This document shows, one piece after another, positions 8,574 to 17,213 of a stretch of DNA of 64,000 nucleotides. The stretch lies in contig OZ245025.1 in assembly GCA_965223465.1 (NCBI GenBank), positions 310,001 to 374,000 of the forward strand, written 5' to 3'. A program made the position numbers and the translations under genes. The notes under the pieces were generated by a model, which searched no databases, was not told the DNA's origin, and saw only the letters and a list, made by a program, of their open reading frames with translations. Numbering within the stretch: the stretch's first letter is position 1; every line of letters begins with the position of its first letter. This stretch comes from JAAELZ01 sp965223465. Its GTDB lineage: Bacteria > Pseudomonadota > Gammaproteobacteria > Arenicellales > Poriferihabitantaceae.

Positions 8574-10020
8574 CGAATGGTAAATAATGAAGATGTAACT
8601 GTACTTCATTGTCATGTACGACAATCTTCTCGGTTACTAGCTCAATAACCTTGTGTTTATCTTCTGGTGATAGCTTAACAAAGCGATCATGTAGCCACGT
8701 AGTTTCGGATGCAATGTGATCGGAAGAAAGTGTTTTTTGCTGCATTGCTTTTATTATCCCTTCAAGTGTTGGGATTTCTGTTTTGATTTCAACCAGTCTT
8801 TTTTCTAACGGTGTGTTTTTTCTTTCAAATCCAGTTTTACCAATTCCATCAGATATAAATAAATCATATAGCTTGTCTATTTCTTTCTTTATTTTGTTTT
8901 CTTCTTTTCGCAAGAGTTCGAGCTCAGATACTTTGTTTTGAAGGTTCGAGTTTGCCTCTAGCACATATTTTTCAATTTCCTTTTTCGACAACAAAAATTC
9001 TTTCAATTGTTGCTGATATACACCTTCCAAGTCATCTTTGTGAATTTTCTTTCGACATTTCTTGCAAGTATATGATGCTGAGTTAGAAGGCACATACATA
9101 GCACCACCACACTCACAAAATGTGAGGCCAGAAAATATATGTGTCACTGGTTTACGAGCAACTTTCTTTCTAGACTTTTTCTGTTTTTCCAGGAAATCAT
9201 TTACTTCATCCCAAAGCTCTTCCGAAACAATGGGTTCAACTTCTGTGTATACCCAATCTTCCGGTGATTTTAAAACCCAGTTTTTTCCAGAACCACGGGA
9301 TCGTGTATAGTTTGCTCGATGCAGTCCTTTCATCGTTGGATTAGTTAAAAGCCTATCTACAGTTGAATCTGAGAAATTTGCTCCCTTACGAGTTCTGTAT
9401 CCAGCTTCATTCAGCATTCTTGCCGTAGTTTTCTTCCTTCTGTTATCAGAAAAAACTTCAAACATCTTTTTTATTATCACAGCCTCATTTTCGTCGACTT
9501 TAAGCTGATTATTTTCCCATTTGTACCCTAATGGAGCGGCACCGCCCGTCTGCTTGCCTAGCTTGGCTCGTATTGGCACAGATGCTTTTACTCGATCTGA
9601 TAACTCTTCACGTTCAAATTGAGCAAGAGCTGCAAGTACAGTGAAGAATAGGGTGCCTGCTGGTGTAGATGTATCAATTGATTCACCAAGTGAAATCAAA
9701 TCTGCGTTATGTTTTTTAAATATATCGGCGAGATCAAGAAGTTCTCTTGTGGACCTGGCGAGTCTTGCAAGCTTAGAGAAGATCAACCCTGTGATTTTTC
9801 CTGACGCAACATCTGCTAGCATTTGCTTTGTTTGAGATAGCTCTATAACAGACTTGCCAGAGGTGGCGGTAAGGTCATATACCTCTACAATATCCCATTC
9901 TTTAAACGAGCAATATGCTTTAGCCCGTTCAAGGTGATGTTCTGGAGATTCTTTTTGAGAATCAAGGTCAGTAGAAGTGCGTATCCATACACCTACTTTT
10001 TTGTGTTGTTTTTCTCTCAT
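8566..10020 (-). CDS. Large serine recombinase (site-specific integrase)
   Basis: A 484-residue recombinase probably responsible for integration into comM. The N-terminal resolvase domain has the nucleophile Ser16 in WIRTSTD and conserved segments GLIFSKLARLAR and QFEREELSDRV. Next come the recombinase domain (PLGYKWENNQL to LLTNPTMKG, about 170-245), a zinc ribbon (CECGGAMY then CKKC, about 305-330) and a coiled-coil segment before the C-terminus. This is the large serine integrase architecture. The gene ends 121 bp from the left attachment arm and is transcribed toward it. A recombination directionality factor was not recognised. Confidence 0.93.
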   Translation of the reverse strand: MREKQHKKVGVWIRTSTDLDSQKESPEHHLERAKAYCSFKEWDIVEVYDLTATSGKSVIELSQTKQMLADVASGKITGLIFSKLARLARSTRELLDLADIFKKHNADLISLGESIDTSTPAGTLFFTVLAALAQFEREELSDRVKASVPIRAKLGKQTGGAAPLGYKWENNQLKVDENEAVIIKKMFEVFSDNRRKKTTARMLNEAGYRTRKGANFSDSTVDRLLTNPTMKGLHRANYTRSRGSGKNWVLKSPEDWVYTEVEPIVSEELWDEVNDFLEKQKKSRKKVARKPVTHIFSGLTFCECGGAMYVPSNSASYTCKKCRKKIHKDDLEGVYQQQLKEFLLSKKEIEKYVLEANSNLQNKVSELELLRKEENKIKKEIDKLYDLFISDGIGKTGFERKNTPLEKRLVEIKTEIPTLEGIIKAMQQKTLSSDHIASETTWLHDRFVKLSPEDKHKVIELVTEKIVVHDNEVQLHLHYLPFAN

Positions 10021-10118
10021 AGCTTAGGCCAAATATCAGCTGCAGAGTTTAATTAGTTAGTTTTATAAAAGCAACGCAACTAGAAGTGTTGCTATTGAAT
10101 TGAGAGTTTTATAGTGAT

Positions 10119-10853
10119 ATGAAAAGATTAATTATTGATGTCGACAAAAAACATACTTGGCCACAAAGGGTAGTTGATATTGTTGGCAGGTGGTCTGAAC
10201 TATGTCGTGGATCAACGGAGTTTACTGTTGATTTACCCTTGGGTTTCGAGCATGAGAAGGATTTTCGTGAATTACTGTCAGGCTTCCTCATACGAAGCTA
10301 CCACTGTACACGTTTATTACCACATGAAGTAAAAGTTATAGGTAAAGAGGGGCTGCGTCCACTGACTAATAAACTTTTGCATGACCGTATAGATTTAGCC
10401 CTTGAGGCTGGATTTATAGATCTTGATGAAGCCAAAAAGCTAAAAGATTCTCATGTTTTTGCTAAATGTGATCATAAGAATCGTGAGAACCAAGTTTGCC
10501 TTATATTGTCTAGGAATAAATTCATGGGTGGTGTTAGAGGATGCGAACCACTTCTAGGATCATGGGGCGGAGAAGGCATCTATCGTTATTCTACTGAAGT
10601 ACCTTGTCTGAATAGGCTAAAGGATAAAAGTAGGCCAACTATTATTGAAGCCCTTCTTGATCTTGGTGGAAGTAGCATTCCTCACAATGTTTATCCAGCG
10701 CTTCACAAGGTTTTTATTGGATCAGATTTAGGTTTGTCAGATGTTGGTGCAGATGTATTCTACCAAGCAGCAGTTACACCGGATAGTATTGAAAGAATTC
10801 TCCAAGCTGGAGACGAAGGCTATAAATTACTTGGCAATCTTCCTTGGAAGTAA
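10119..10853 (+). CDS. Hypothetical protein, possible ADP-ribosyltransferase-like fold
   Basis: A 244-residue protein divergent from the recombinase. I do not recognise a named family. The middle shows YHCTRLLPHEV followed by GLRPLT, then a strand VCLILSRN, then GSWGGEGIY. A Tyr-His near the start, a central Ser strand and a late Glu resemble the layout of RES and other ADP-ribosyltransferase-fold enzymes, but no alignment was possible, so this is weak inference. There is no signal peptide or membrane segment, so a cytosolic location is likely. Its place beside the recombinase is where integrative elements often carry defence or stability genes. Confidence 0.7.
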   Translation: MKRLIIDVDKKHTWPQRVVDIVGRWSELCRGSTEFTVDLPLGFEHEKDFRELLSGFLIRSYHCTRLLPHEVKVIGKEGLRPLTNKLLHDRIDLALEAGFIDLDEAKKLKDSHVFAKCDHKNRENQVCLILSRNKFMGGVRGCEPLLGSWGGEGIYRYSTEVPCLNRLKDKSRPTIIEALLDLGGSSIPHNVYPALHKVFIGSDLGLSDVGADVFYQAAVTPDSIERILQAGDEGYKLLGNLPWK

Positions 10854-10968
10854 TTTCGATTTACATACGATCAATTGTTTATATTCAATGGCTGAATCCG
10901 TGTATTTAAACCAAAGTTCTTTGTTGCCAGTGATGGACAAAAACTCAAGCAGGCTACCAACAGTATAG

Positions 10969-11379
10969 TTACTCATTTTCGTTGCATTCTTGAATGAACA
11001 GTACGTCCTCAACTTTATTTTCTTTGTGTTCAATATAGTCAATTATTCTAATTGATACAGGTTTTGAATGGCCCTTGGTTACTACGGTAGTACAAGCCTG
11101 TTTAGAAAATGTGAGGAAATCAGTAATAAAAACCTCAGATTGTTCGTCTGGGAAATTCGCCAGCATTAAAAGTGTGATTATGTATTCGTTATTCTGAGAG
11201 GTATCCCAGAATGCATCGTATACTTGGATTTCATTATCACTTTTGAAATACTCAACAATCCTCTTTTGTACTTGACTGTCTGATTGAACAAAAAGCGTAT
11301 ATAGCTGTAGCCCACCTAATATCAAAGCAACAATGAGGGCCATTAACAGGAAATGACTACGTATTGTTTTTCCTTTCAT
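10969..11379 (-). CDS. Hypothetical membrane-anchored protein
   Basis: A 136-residue protein with one N-terminal hydrophobic segment (HFLLMALIVALILGGLQLY, residues about 9-27) and a hydrophilic remainder presumably outside the cytoplasm. It has two Cys (QACTT and QECNENE) and no family I recognise. It is convergent with the preceding plus-strand gene and ends about 115 bp from it. The gene is AT-rich like the rest of the left half of the element. Confidence 0.55.
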   Translation of the reverse strand: MKGKTIRSHFLLMALIVALILGGLQLYTLFVQSDSQVQKRIVEYFKSDNEIQVYDAFWDTSQNNEYIITLLMLANFPDEQSEVFITDFLTFSKQACTTVVTKGHSKPVSIRIIDYIEHKENKVEDVLFIQECNENE

Positions 11380-11481
11380 AGCATTAAATTGTCTAGGTTT
11401 TAAGTGGCGATGACAATTGGCGGGTTGCTTATAGTACTTTGCTTAGGATTGTATTAGATATGTTGGCGATATACGCACCAA

Positions 11482-11515
11482 TATAAAAAACCGCACAATA
11501 GAGTGCGGTTTTGAA
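11482..11515 (-). terminator. Rho-independent terminator of the DUF3768/RadC operon
   Basis: Read on the minus strand, CCGCAC and GTGCGG pair across a 6-base loop and are followed by TTTTTT. It lies just past the stop at 11526. The plus strand also has AAAA/TTTT flanks, so it may act in both directions. Confidence 0.75.
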
Positions 11516-11525
11516 CTGCGCCAAA

Positions 11526-11852
11526 TTAGTATTCGGAAGCAAGCATAATGGTAAGTACACGCTTAGTTTTATTTACATCCCACGGTTCTTTTGAACCGTA
11601 TTTATATTCATTATCGTAATAGTCAATTTTCCAAAAGAACTTCTGACCTGTCACGGCAAATGAACCAAAGTCATGTTCTCCGTGGGGATCGTTGTCTTCT
11701 GTGAAATTGCTAAATGTACGAACAGATAATAAAGCTTGTTGTCGAATTCGATCATCCAAATCTGCAACGCCTCTAGTCATTACCATCTTTCCAGCAATGC
11801 CTGTTTGGCGAAATAGATCATTAAGGTGAGCTATCATTTGTTTAGGTGTCAT
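11526..11852 (-). CDS. DUF3768 family protein
   Basis: A 108-residue protein with the conserved DUF3768 features: GKMVMTRGVADL, FTEDNDPHGEHDFG, FFWKIDYYD and a C-terminal TIMLASEY. Such proteins are common on plasmids and integrative elements of proteobacteria; their function is unknown. A strong ribosome site (AGGAG) precedes the ATG. It is the last gene of a minus-strand run with the RadC-like, RuvC-like and XRE genes and is followed by a terminator. Confidence 0.85.
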   Translation of the reverse strand: MTPKQMIAHLNDLFRQTGIAGKMVMTRGVADLDDRIRQQALLSVRTFSNFTEDNDPHGEHDFGSFAVTGQKFFWKIDYYDNEYKYGSKEPWDVNKTKRVLTIMLASEY

Positions 11853-11937
11853 GGTTATCTCCTATTGTGAGAATAAAAAGGGGAGAGCCATGTGCCGACT
11901 CTCCCATGAAGTGGAAAAGTCGAGTGGAAGCTGACAG

Positions 11938-12429
11938 CTACATCAATCCATTTTCAGCGAATGAATAGTATTCATCACCGCCGATGATCATGTGGTCGAG
12001 TACATTCACATCAATAGCTTCCAAAGCTTCTTTAAGCCTCGCTGTGATGGCCTTGTCAGCCTCAGAAGGGTCTAGCGCTATACCAGGGTGGTTGTGAGCC
12101 AGTATCACCGCAGAGGCATTTAGGTCGAGTACTCGGCCAACTACTGTTCTAGGATGAACATATGCTTCTTTGACAGTGCCTTTCGCGACAATTTCGAAGC
12201 TAATCACTTGCAGCTGAGATGTTAGGAAAACAACACCAAAGTTTTCTTTGCTTTCATCAGCTAGTGCAATTTTGAGAAAATCGGCACAAGAGGCAGCGCT
12301 ATTCACTACACCATTCCCAACAAAGTCGGGTACGATTAACTGGTATGCAAAATTAATGATTTGCTTTTTGGAAACGGGTTTCTGGGTGCGGTACTTACCC
12401 GCTGAATCTTTAAAGAACAATTTAGTCAT
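11938..12429 (-). CDS. RadC-like JAB-domain protein
   Basis: A 163-residue protein consisting mainly of the RadC/JAB metal-binding domain. The signature HNHPG followed by PSEAD is present, and the C-terminus DHMIIGGDEYYSFAENGLM is typical of RadC. Unlike chromosomal RadC it lacks the N-terminal helix-hairpin-helix domain, as is usual for copies on mobile elements. The role is unproven; the metal site suggests a hydrolase. A strong AGGAG ribosome site precedes the start. It lies in the same minus-strand operon as the DUF3768 and RuvC-like genes. Confidence 0.9.
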   Translation of the reverse strand: MTKLFFKDSAGKYRTQKPVSKKQIINFAYQLIVPDFVGNGVVNSAASCADFLKIALADESKENFGVVFLTSQLQVISFEIVAKGTVKEAYVHPRTVVGRVLDLNASAVILAHNHPGIALDPSEADKAITARLKEALEAIDVNVLDHMIIGGDEYYSFAENGLM

Positions 12430-12514
12430 GTTGGTTCTCCTGTTTGTGAGTGGTTATGGGAGAGCCAGATATCTGACTCTCCAAAGGGAAAGTCAGAAAG
12501 ACTTGAAAGAACAA

Positions 12515-13033
12515 TTACTTCATATAGAAGTACGAGATGGCAAGGCAGGCTGAATCGAAGATCGCCATCCGCAAATCTTCAGACTGCCAGGGTTTTCGCT
12601 TGGGTGGCAATTTGTATGCTAGGTATGGCAGGAAGGATGCCACCAATCCTGCCCGCTGATATTTGGTGTATGTGCCAAATGATTCAAAGACACTGGCAAT
12701 TTCATTCTTATCGATAATTTTGCCATTCACGCCGTAGCGCTTGCAGGTCCTGTTTAGCGAGTTGATGTTTTTTCGAATTGCTTTAGGTCTTTCGCCAGGG
12801 GAATACGAAAGAACGGTTTCAATTTGGTTGTTTTCGATTAAGGTAGATATACGCTTCTTGAATATCTCTTGGTCATGCTTTTCGACCGACGCATGTCCCC
12901 AGTCGACTACAGTTTTGGCATCCTCGAATATGGTGAAGCCAAAGCCACGGTATGTGAGATATATCGATAAAACACGTTCTTTCTCAACAGTGTCGCCTAT
13001 AGGTATTGTTTGGTATTTAGTATCATTTTTCAT
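12515..13033 (-). CDS. RuvC/RNase H-fold-like protein lacking expected catalytic residues
   Basis: A 172-residue protein whose ends resemble a RuvC-like nuclease family: a first strand VLSIYLTYRGFGFTIFE and a C-terminal TKYQRAGLVASF, LPPKRKPW, SEDLRMAIFDSACLA. In active relatives the first strand reads like IDPGxRGFG and a later strand ends in Glu. Here the first Asp position is Tyr and VLSYSPGE does not supply a clear strand-end Glu, while the final acidic residues are kept. It may therefore bind DNA junctions without cutting, or I may misplace the residues. The start overlaps the end of the XRE gene by 4 bp, indicating an operon. Confidence 0.72.
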   Translation of the reverse strand: MKNDTKYQTIPIGDTVEKERVLSIYLTYRGFGFTIFEDAKTVVDWGHASVEKHDQEIFKKRISTLIENNQIETVLSYSPGERPKAIRKNINSLNRTCKRYGVNGKIIDKNEIASVFESFGTYTKYQRAGLVASFLPYLAYKLPPKRKPWQSEDLRMAIFDSACLAISYFYMK

Positions 13034-13386
13034 ACATCCTGATACCTAGATGCAATTCTTGCTGCAGCACCGTCCAAAAAATCAATCTTTTGCTCAATTT
13101 CTGGAGTAGGGGTTTTGAGATCAAGTTTTGTTGAAAGATCAGAAATTCGCCTGAAGGTTTTTAATGCAGAATGTTTAGACAAGTCGGGAAAGACTCTGTC
13201 TAGTTGTTTACCAAACAACAGTTGATATGATATCGCCCTAGATAGAGCTGTGTTTTCATAACATTGTTCTATCTGAGAGATGAAGTATGGACTCTTTAAA
13301 CCGAGGAGATATGCCACTTCACTCTGGCTTAAACCTGCCTTCTTACGGCAGGTTTTTGCGTAGTTGAGAAATTTCTCTTTTTCCAT
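13030..13386 (-). CDS. XRE-family transcriptional regulator
   Basis: A DNA-binding protein with an N-terminal helix-turn-helix: CRKKAGLSQSEVAYLLGLKSPYFISQIE around residues 10-40. The C-terminal part is a helical segment with no recognised family. The frame extends upstream to a TTG at 13410, but ATG 13386 is preferred because it starts just before the helix-turn-helix and leaves a clear operator region upstream. An inverted repeat at 13405-13432 sits directly before the start, which suggests self-regulation. It is the first gene of the minus-strand run that continues into the RuvC-like, RadC-like and DUF3768 genes. Confidence 0.85.
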   Translation of the reverse strand: MEKEKFLNYAKTCRKKAGLSQSEVAYLLGLKSPYFISQIEQCYENTALSRAISYQLLFGKQLDRVFPDLSKHSALKTFRRISDLSTKLDLKTPTPEIEQKIDFLDGAAARIASRYQDV

Positions 13387-13404
13387 GATTTCATAAATTA
13401 ATGG

Positions 13405-13432
13405 TCTCAAACGCTGATAAGTTTGTTTGAGA
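13405..13432. promoter_or_regulatory. Inverted repeat, probable operator of the XRE gene
   Basis: TCTCAAAC and GTTTGAGA are perfect reverse complements separated by 12 bp, 19 bp upstream of the XRE ATG. The symmetry extends one or two more bases with a mismatch. Position and spacing fit a dimeric XRE repressor site. Confidence 0.55.
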
Positions 13433-13755
13433 ACTCATTAAATATTACTCTGTGGAGCAATTTCACGTAGACAGCTATTAACAAAGTAAAACTATCAACT
13501 ATGTGATTATGTGTATAGGGTGGGGATACTCTAATTAGGTCGGTACATCTTGCCCAATAGGTTCTTACATTCCTACTACTCTTGTCCGTGCTATCATCAA
13601 GGCATGAGAAATGAGGTTGTAAGAATAATGGGATACTCTTGTTGCTAGGGCACCAGGTTTCCGATGAAGCGGTACTGCAACTGAAGTATTATGATTGACC
13701 ATTTTGGAATGGGCTAGATGAGAAAACTGGCACTGAGATGACTGAGGCCACAACC
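13433..13755. other. AT-rich non-coding region between divergent XRE and nuclease genes
   Basis: About 320 bases with no supported gene. It must hold the promoters of the divergent XRE operon and the secreted nuclease gene. A reverse-strand open frame here (to 13777) lacks a ribosome site and any recognisable composition, so I do not call it. I see no strong promoter match. Confidence 0.5.
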
Positions 13756-15624
13756 ATGGAATTTTTGAAGAAAACATATCTGCTTTTTTTGCTTCTTATA
13801 ACCAGTTTTTCTGCTCCCGCTGACGTGTGTATCAAAGACATTCAAGGTAAAGAAGCTACAACCCCTGTTTACGGAGAAGTCAAAGAAATAGAGGCCTTCG
13901 TATCACATAAAGTTAAAAGAGAGATTTATATTGGTGATGTCGAAAACTGTAAAGACAATGATCCTGCTACAAATAACTACTTGACGGTTTTGTTACCAAG
14001 AGAACCTATAGAAAATCTGTCAGTTGGGGACATCGTAAAGGTTAAGGGAAAAGTTAGCGAATACCGTCCAGATTTTAATTATAAAACGGTAAGGTATAGG
14101 TACAATATCGATTCAAAGAATCCCTTAAAGCTTAGTTTTGAACAGAATCCAGGCACAAAAACAGAGACTACTCTTGTAATAAGCAACGTTGATGATGTTT
14201 CAATACTTAGTGACGTAGAGGGCCAGGAGGAAGCTAGTCAAGAGATGGTTAATCTGCTTGATTTTACTAAAGAAGCCACAAACGATAAGCATTTAGAAAA
14301 ACTTCTAGAGCAATTAGAATCAAACAGGGTTTATTTGCCCAATGCAGTAATTGCTCACCCTTATCGCGGAAGCTTTGGATATGTTGTGAGTACGGACGAT
14401 CCTAAAATTACTCCATATCTCATAGATGGAAAACTCAAGAAGATGATTCCATCAAAAGAGGTATCAGGCTATATACGTCGGTTCAAGGTATCTTCTGCCC
14501 CATCAGATAATAGACGGCTATATGGAGCAGAAATTGGATTGATAGAGGGATATGTACTTGAATCCTTATTTGGCAAAGCTATTGAGATTAAAAAGAGTCC
14601 TGAAATTGGCGCTAAAACCTACAAAGGAACCAGTTTCCAACCTATAACGAAGCCAACAGGAGATCTAACCATTGCTTCATTGAATGTTAAAAATCTATTC
14701 GACCAGAATTTTGATACTATTGAGAACAAAAGTGCACTCATAAAGGGCGTAATAGACTCAGCAATGGTCACCTATGAGGACGGGTATAGAGAGGAGGATT
14801 TTCAAAAATACCTCGAAAGCTATTTAAGGAAGGCTAGCGATAAAGCCAAAATCTCTACTCTCGCAAAAGACATAGTTAACGAATTACACGCTCCTGATAT
14901 CGTTGCCTTGCAAGAGGTTCAAGACAATGATGGTATAGTTCCTTCACAAAATGTGAGCGCTGGAAAGACATTAGAAGCTCTAACTAAGGAGCTAGAAAAG
15001 AAAGGGGAATCATACTCGTATCATCAACTAGATCCTTCATTTCCACACAGTACAAGTGGGCAAAGAGGGGGCAATATCCGAAATGCCTACTTGGTGAAAA
15101 ACAATGTAGGAGTAACAGTTTCTAAGCTCCAGAAAATAAGTGAAGCATCAAATAACTGTAATCGTCAGGATGAGCCTTTTTGTGATGGCCGTTTTCCTCT
15201 TTACATTCAAATCTTAAAGCAAGATAAGACGATAGATATAGTTAACGTGCATCTGAAATCAAACTTTCTTGCAGTAGTAAGCGAATCCCGGAAGCTAAGA
15301 AAACGCCAGCTACAAGAAGTTAGAAAATTCATAGATTCTCTAGGTACAAACACTATAGTACTTGGTGACTTAAACGACGATTCTGCTTGGGATGCTGATG
15401 CATTTAATATGCTTACGGAAGGCGAGGGAGCGCTAAGGGCAATAACCCTACCTGATGAAGAGCAATTTACACATTCTAATGACGGTACTTTCTCTCAACT
15501 TGATCATGTGTTTGTTTCAGAAAATCTGAAAGACAAGGCAAAGCTTCATGTCTCGCATTTTTCTACTCTTAGAATCAAAACAGGGACTGATCACGATGGG
15601 CTGCTATTGTCTTTAGGGTTTTAG
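13756..15624 (+). CDS. Secreted endonuclease/exonuclease/phosphatase-family nuclease
   Basis: A 622-residue exported protein. ATG 13756 is chosen over 13738 because it gives a clean signal peptide (LLFLLLITSF, cleaved near SAPADV). An N-terminal OB-like region (GEVKEIEAFVSHKVKREIYIGD, VGDIVKVKGKVSEY) is followed by the EEP catalytic domain with motifs LNVKNLF (about 305), DIVALQEV (382), VNVHLKS (496), LGDLNDD (535), QLDHVFVS (581) and TDHDG (611). This layout resembles extracellular DNases such as ExeM/NucH. It likely degrades extracellular DNA; RNA or phosphoester substrates cannot be excluded. The OB-region assignment is tentative. Confidence 0.87.
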   Translation: MEFLKKTYLLFLLLITSFSAPADVCIKDIQGKEATTPVYGEVKEIEAFVSHKVKREIYIGDVENCKDNDPATNNYLTVLLPREPIENLSVGDIVKVKGKVSEYRPDFNYKTVRYRYNIDSKNPLKLSFEQNPGTKTETTLVISNVDDVSILSDVEGQEEASQEMVNLLDFTKEATNDKHLEKLLEQLESNRVYLPNAVIAHPYRGSFGYVVSTDDPKITPYLIDGKLKKMIPSKEVSGYIRRFKVSSAPSDNRRLYGAEIGLIEGYVLESLFGKAIEIKKSPEIGAKTYKGTSFQPITKPTGDLTIASLNVKNLFDQNFDTIENKSALIKGVIDSAMVTYEDGYREEDFQKYLESYLRKASDKAKISTLAKDIVNELHAPDIVALQEVQDNDGIVPSQNVSAGKTLEALTKELEKKGESYSYHQLDPSFPHSTSGQRGGNIRNAYLVKNNVGVTVSKLQKISEASNNCNRQDEPFCDGRFPLYIQILKQDKTIDIVNVHLKSNFLAVVSESRKLRKRQLQEVRKFIDSLGTNTIVLGDLNDDSAWDADAFNMLTEGEGALRAITLPDEEQFTHSNDGTFSQLDHVFVSENLKDKAKLHVSHFSTLRIKTGTDHDGLLLSLGF

Positions 15625-15642
15625 GTAGTTAGGTAGGGCGGC

Positions 15643-16194
15643 ATGAATAGAAAACTGAGCCTAGTGTTAGGGCTTTCTGGAATAACGGCTACTTTTCTAG
15701 CTACATTTTTAGGTGTCTACCTGGGCTCAAAGAATGCAGAAGAGAGGACTGCAAGCGAAAACTCTTCTAACAATGTAGCATTACTGAACATTATGAGCCG
15801 AGACTGCAAGGCGAATGTAGAACTTGCAGAAACCTCGGTAAGAGACACGGCAGTTGAGGCGTTTGCTCCAGTCCCGACATTAATGCTTCAATCTATGGCT
15901 CTTAATAGCGTTCTTATGGAGCAGTTTAACGCTAGTGATCTAGAAATCCTCATACCAGAGTCCGCTAAAACCTCACTACACTCTCAAAGGTTGATAAGGA
16001 AAATACAAGTATATGATTCGATAAGAGTTCCGGTTGAGGTACCTGGATTTCCTACAATGCCGCCAGAGGTAAGAGCAGCTTTAGTAGCCGAAAAGGAAAA
16101 TAAGTTGAATGAGATTAGAGAGGTATTAAAAGACTATATTGAGAGCCTAAAGAGTGTATGTAAGGTGGTTGAGCGAGCTTCTAAACCAGGTTAA
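15643..16194 (+). CDS. Hypothetical protein with N-terminal membrane anchor
   Basis: A 183-residue protein with one N-terminal membrane segment (GLSGITATFLATFLGVYLG, about 9-27) and a helical remainder. No family recognised. It starts 18 bp after the nuclease stop, so it probably shares that transcript. The two Cys residues (SRDCK, SVCK) could pair if the domain is periplasmic. Confidence 0.65.
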   Translation: MNRKLSLVLGLSGITATFLATFLGVYLGSKNAEERTASENSSNNVALLNIMSRDCKANVELAETSVRDTAVEAFAPVPTLMLQSMALNSVLMEQFNASDLEILIPESAKTSLHSQRLIRKIQVYDSIRVPVEVPGFPTMPPEVRAALVAEKENKLNEIREVLKDYIESLKSVCKVVERASKPG

Positions 16195-16295
16195 CTTCGC
16201 TTGGATAGCATATTTTGGTTTACAGGTTGGCAAAAGAGATCATGATAAATGGAAAAATCCCGTAAGCTCAATTTTGGTTTAACGTTTTGTCACAA

Positions 16296-16613
16296 TCACT
16301 CAAGAGACAAGCCTTGAATTTTTGGGTAGTCATTTACACACGTATTGTCGTTCACATACAGTTTAACTTCATTGCCCGATGCTTTAGCAGAAAGTAACAT
16401 CGCATGGTAGCGATCAAAAGGTGGGAAATCAGCATCAATATGATAGGTAACCGCTGAGCACCCAGCCGGGTTAATTCTCGTTCCACTGGTTGTGATCCAC
16501 AAACTTCCCGTCGATCCCAATTGCAATTTAGTTACAGTGACTTTACTTGTCCATGCTGCGGATGCAGTCTGAGAAAAACCAAGAATTAAACATGCTAAAA
16601 GGACCTTTTTCAT
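16296..16613 (-). CDS. Small secreted protein
   Basis: The frame is open to 16652, but ATG 16613 starts a typical signal peptide (KKVLLACLILGFSQTASA) and is chosen, giving 105 residues. The mature part, AWTSKVTVTKLQLGSTGSLW onwards, has Cys in NPAGCSAV and NTCVNDYP and looks like a compact beta-rich domain with one disulfide. I have the impression of a widespread family of small exported proteins with this KVTVTKLQ / NPAGCS / AKASGNEVKLYV pattern, but no function is known to me. It is transcribed opposite to the toxin-like gene nearby. Confidence 0.75.
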   Translation of the reverse strand: MKKVLLACLILGFSQTASAAWTSKVTVTKLQLGSTGSLWITTSGTRINPAGCSAVTYHIDADFPPFDRYHAMLLSAKASGNEVKLYVNDNTCVNDYPKIQGLSLE

Positions 16614-16673
16614 AAAGGCATCCTCTATTTTACGATGGTTCAGGTTTAGCATTAAAACGACCTATCATCTGCG

Positions 16674-17075
16674 TTATAACAATAAACCCATTATAAACGG
16701 AACAATATTGATGCGTTTTTTCAGGACGGTAAATGTATCGATCACCTTATTGTAGTAATTATCCACCACGGTATTCTTTCTAAGCGCGCATTCGCTGGCG
16801 ACGGTAAGTGGGTCATCAACATATTGGTTGTCCATTGAACCCCAGCTAAGCGTCGTGTTCATCTCATATCTGTCCTGATACTCCAAAAACGCATTCTTAT
16901 CTGCGGTCCCGCCCCAGGTAACCGATGCCGGATCAATCGTAACATCCAGGTTTTTCCATTCGGTTGGGCAAGCCATTTCAACCAGTTCGGTTGGCGTGTG
17001 ACTTACGACTGCATGTGCGGTTGAAAGGCTCATTCCAATCACACAACCCAACATTATTTTGAGGTAAATTTTCAT
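16674..17075 (-). CDS. Hypothetical secreted protein
   Basis: A 133-residue protein with a signal peptide (MLGCVIGMSLSTAHA, cleaved before VVSHTP) and two Cys in the mature part (MACPTEW, SECALRK). No family recognised. The C-terminus ends in a short hydrophobic run (NIVPFIMGLLL). It lies 60 bp upstream of the small secreted gene on the same strand and could be cotranscribed with it. It is divergent from the RHS gene. Confidence 0.65.
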   Translation of the reverse strand: MKIYLKIMLGCVIGMSLSTAHAVVSHTPTELVEMACPTEWKNLDVTIDPASVTWGGTADKNAFLEYQDRYEMNTTLSWGSMDNQYVDDPLTVASECALRKNTVVDNYYNKVIDTFTVLKKRINIVPFIMGLLL

Positions 17076-17213
17076 CGTACGCTTCCTGTTTCCTTGTTCT
17101 TCGCAGTGTTTAATTTTCTGCCATTTCTTAGGCCGCGATCATAGCATTTTTTTCTCAAGCTGAGTAAAATACCGCGCAATAATTAAGTATTTATATTGAG
17201 GATTGACAGGGAC

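Noticed and set aside
13565..13777. 70-codon reverse-strand ORF in the XRE/nuclease gap
   Set aside because: No ribosome site, no recognisable domain, and it runs over the nuclease signal peptide region.
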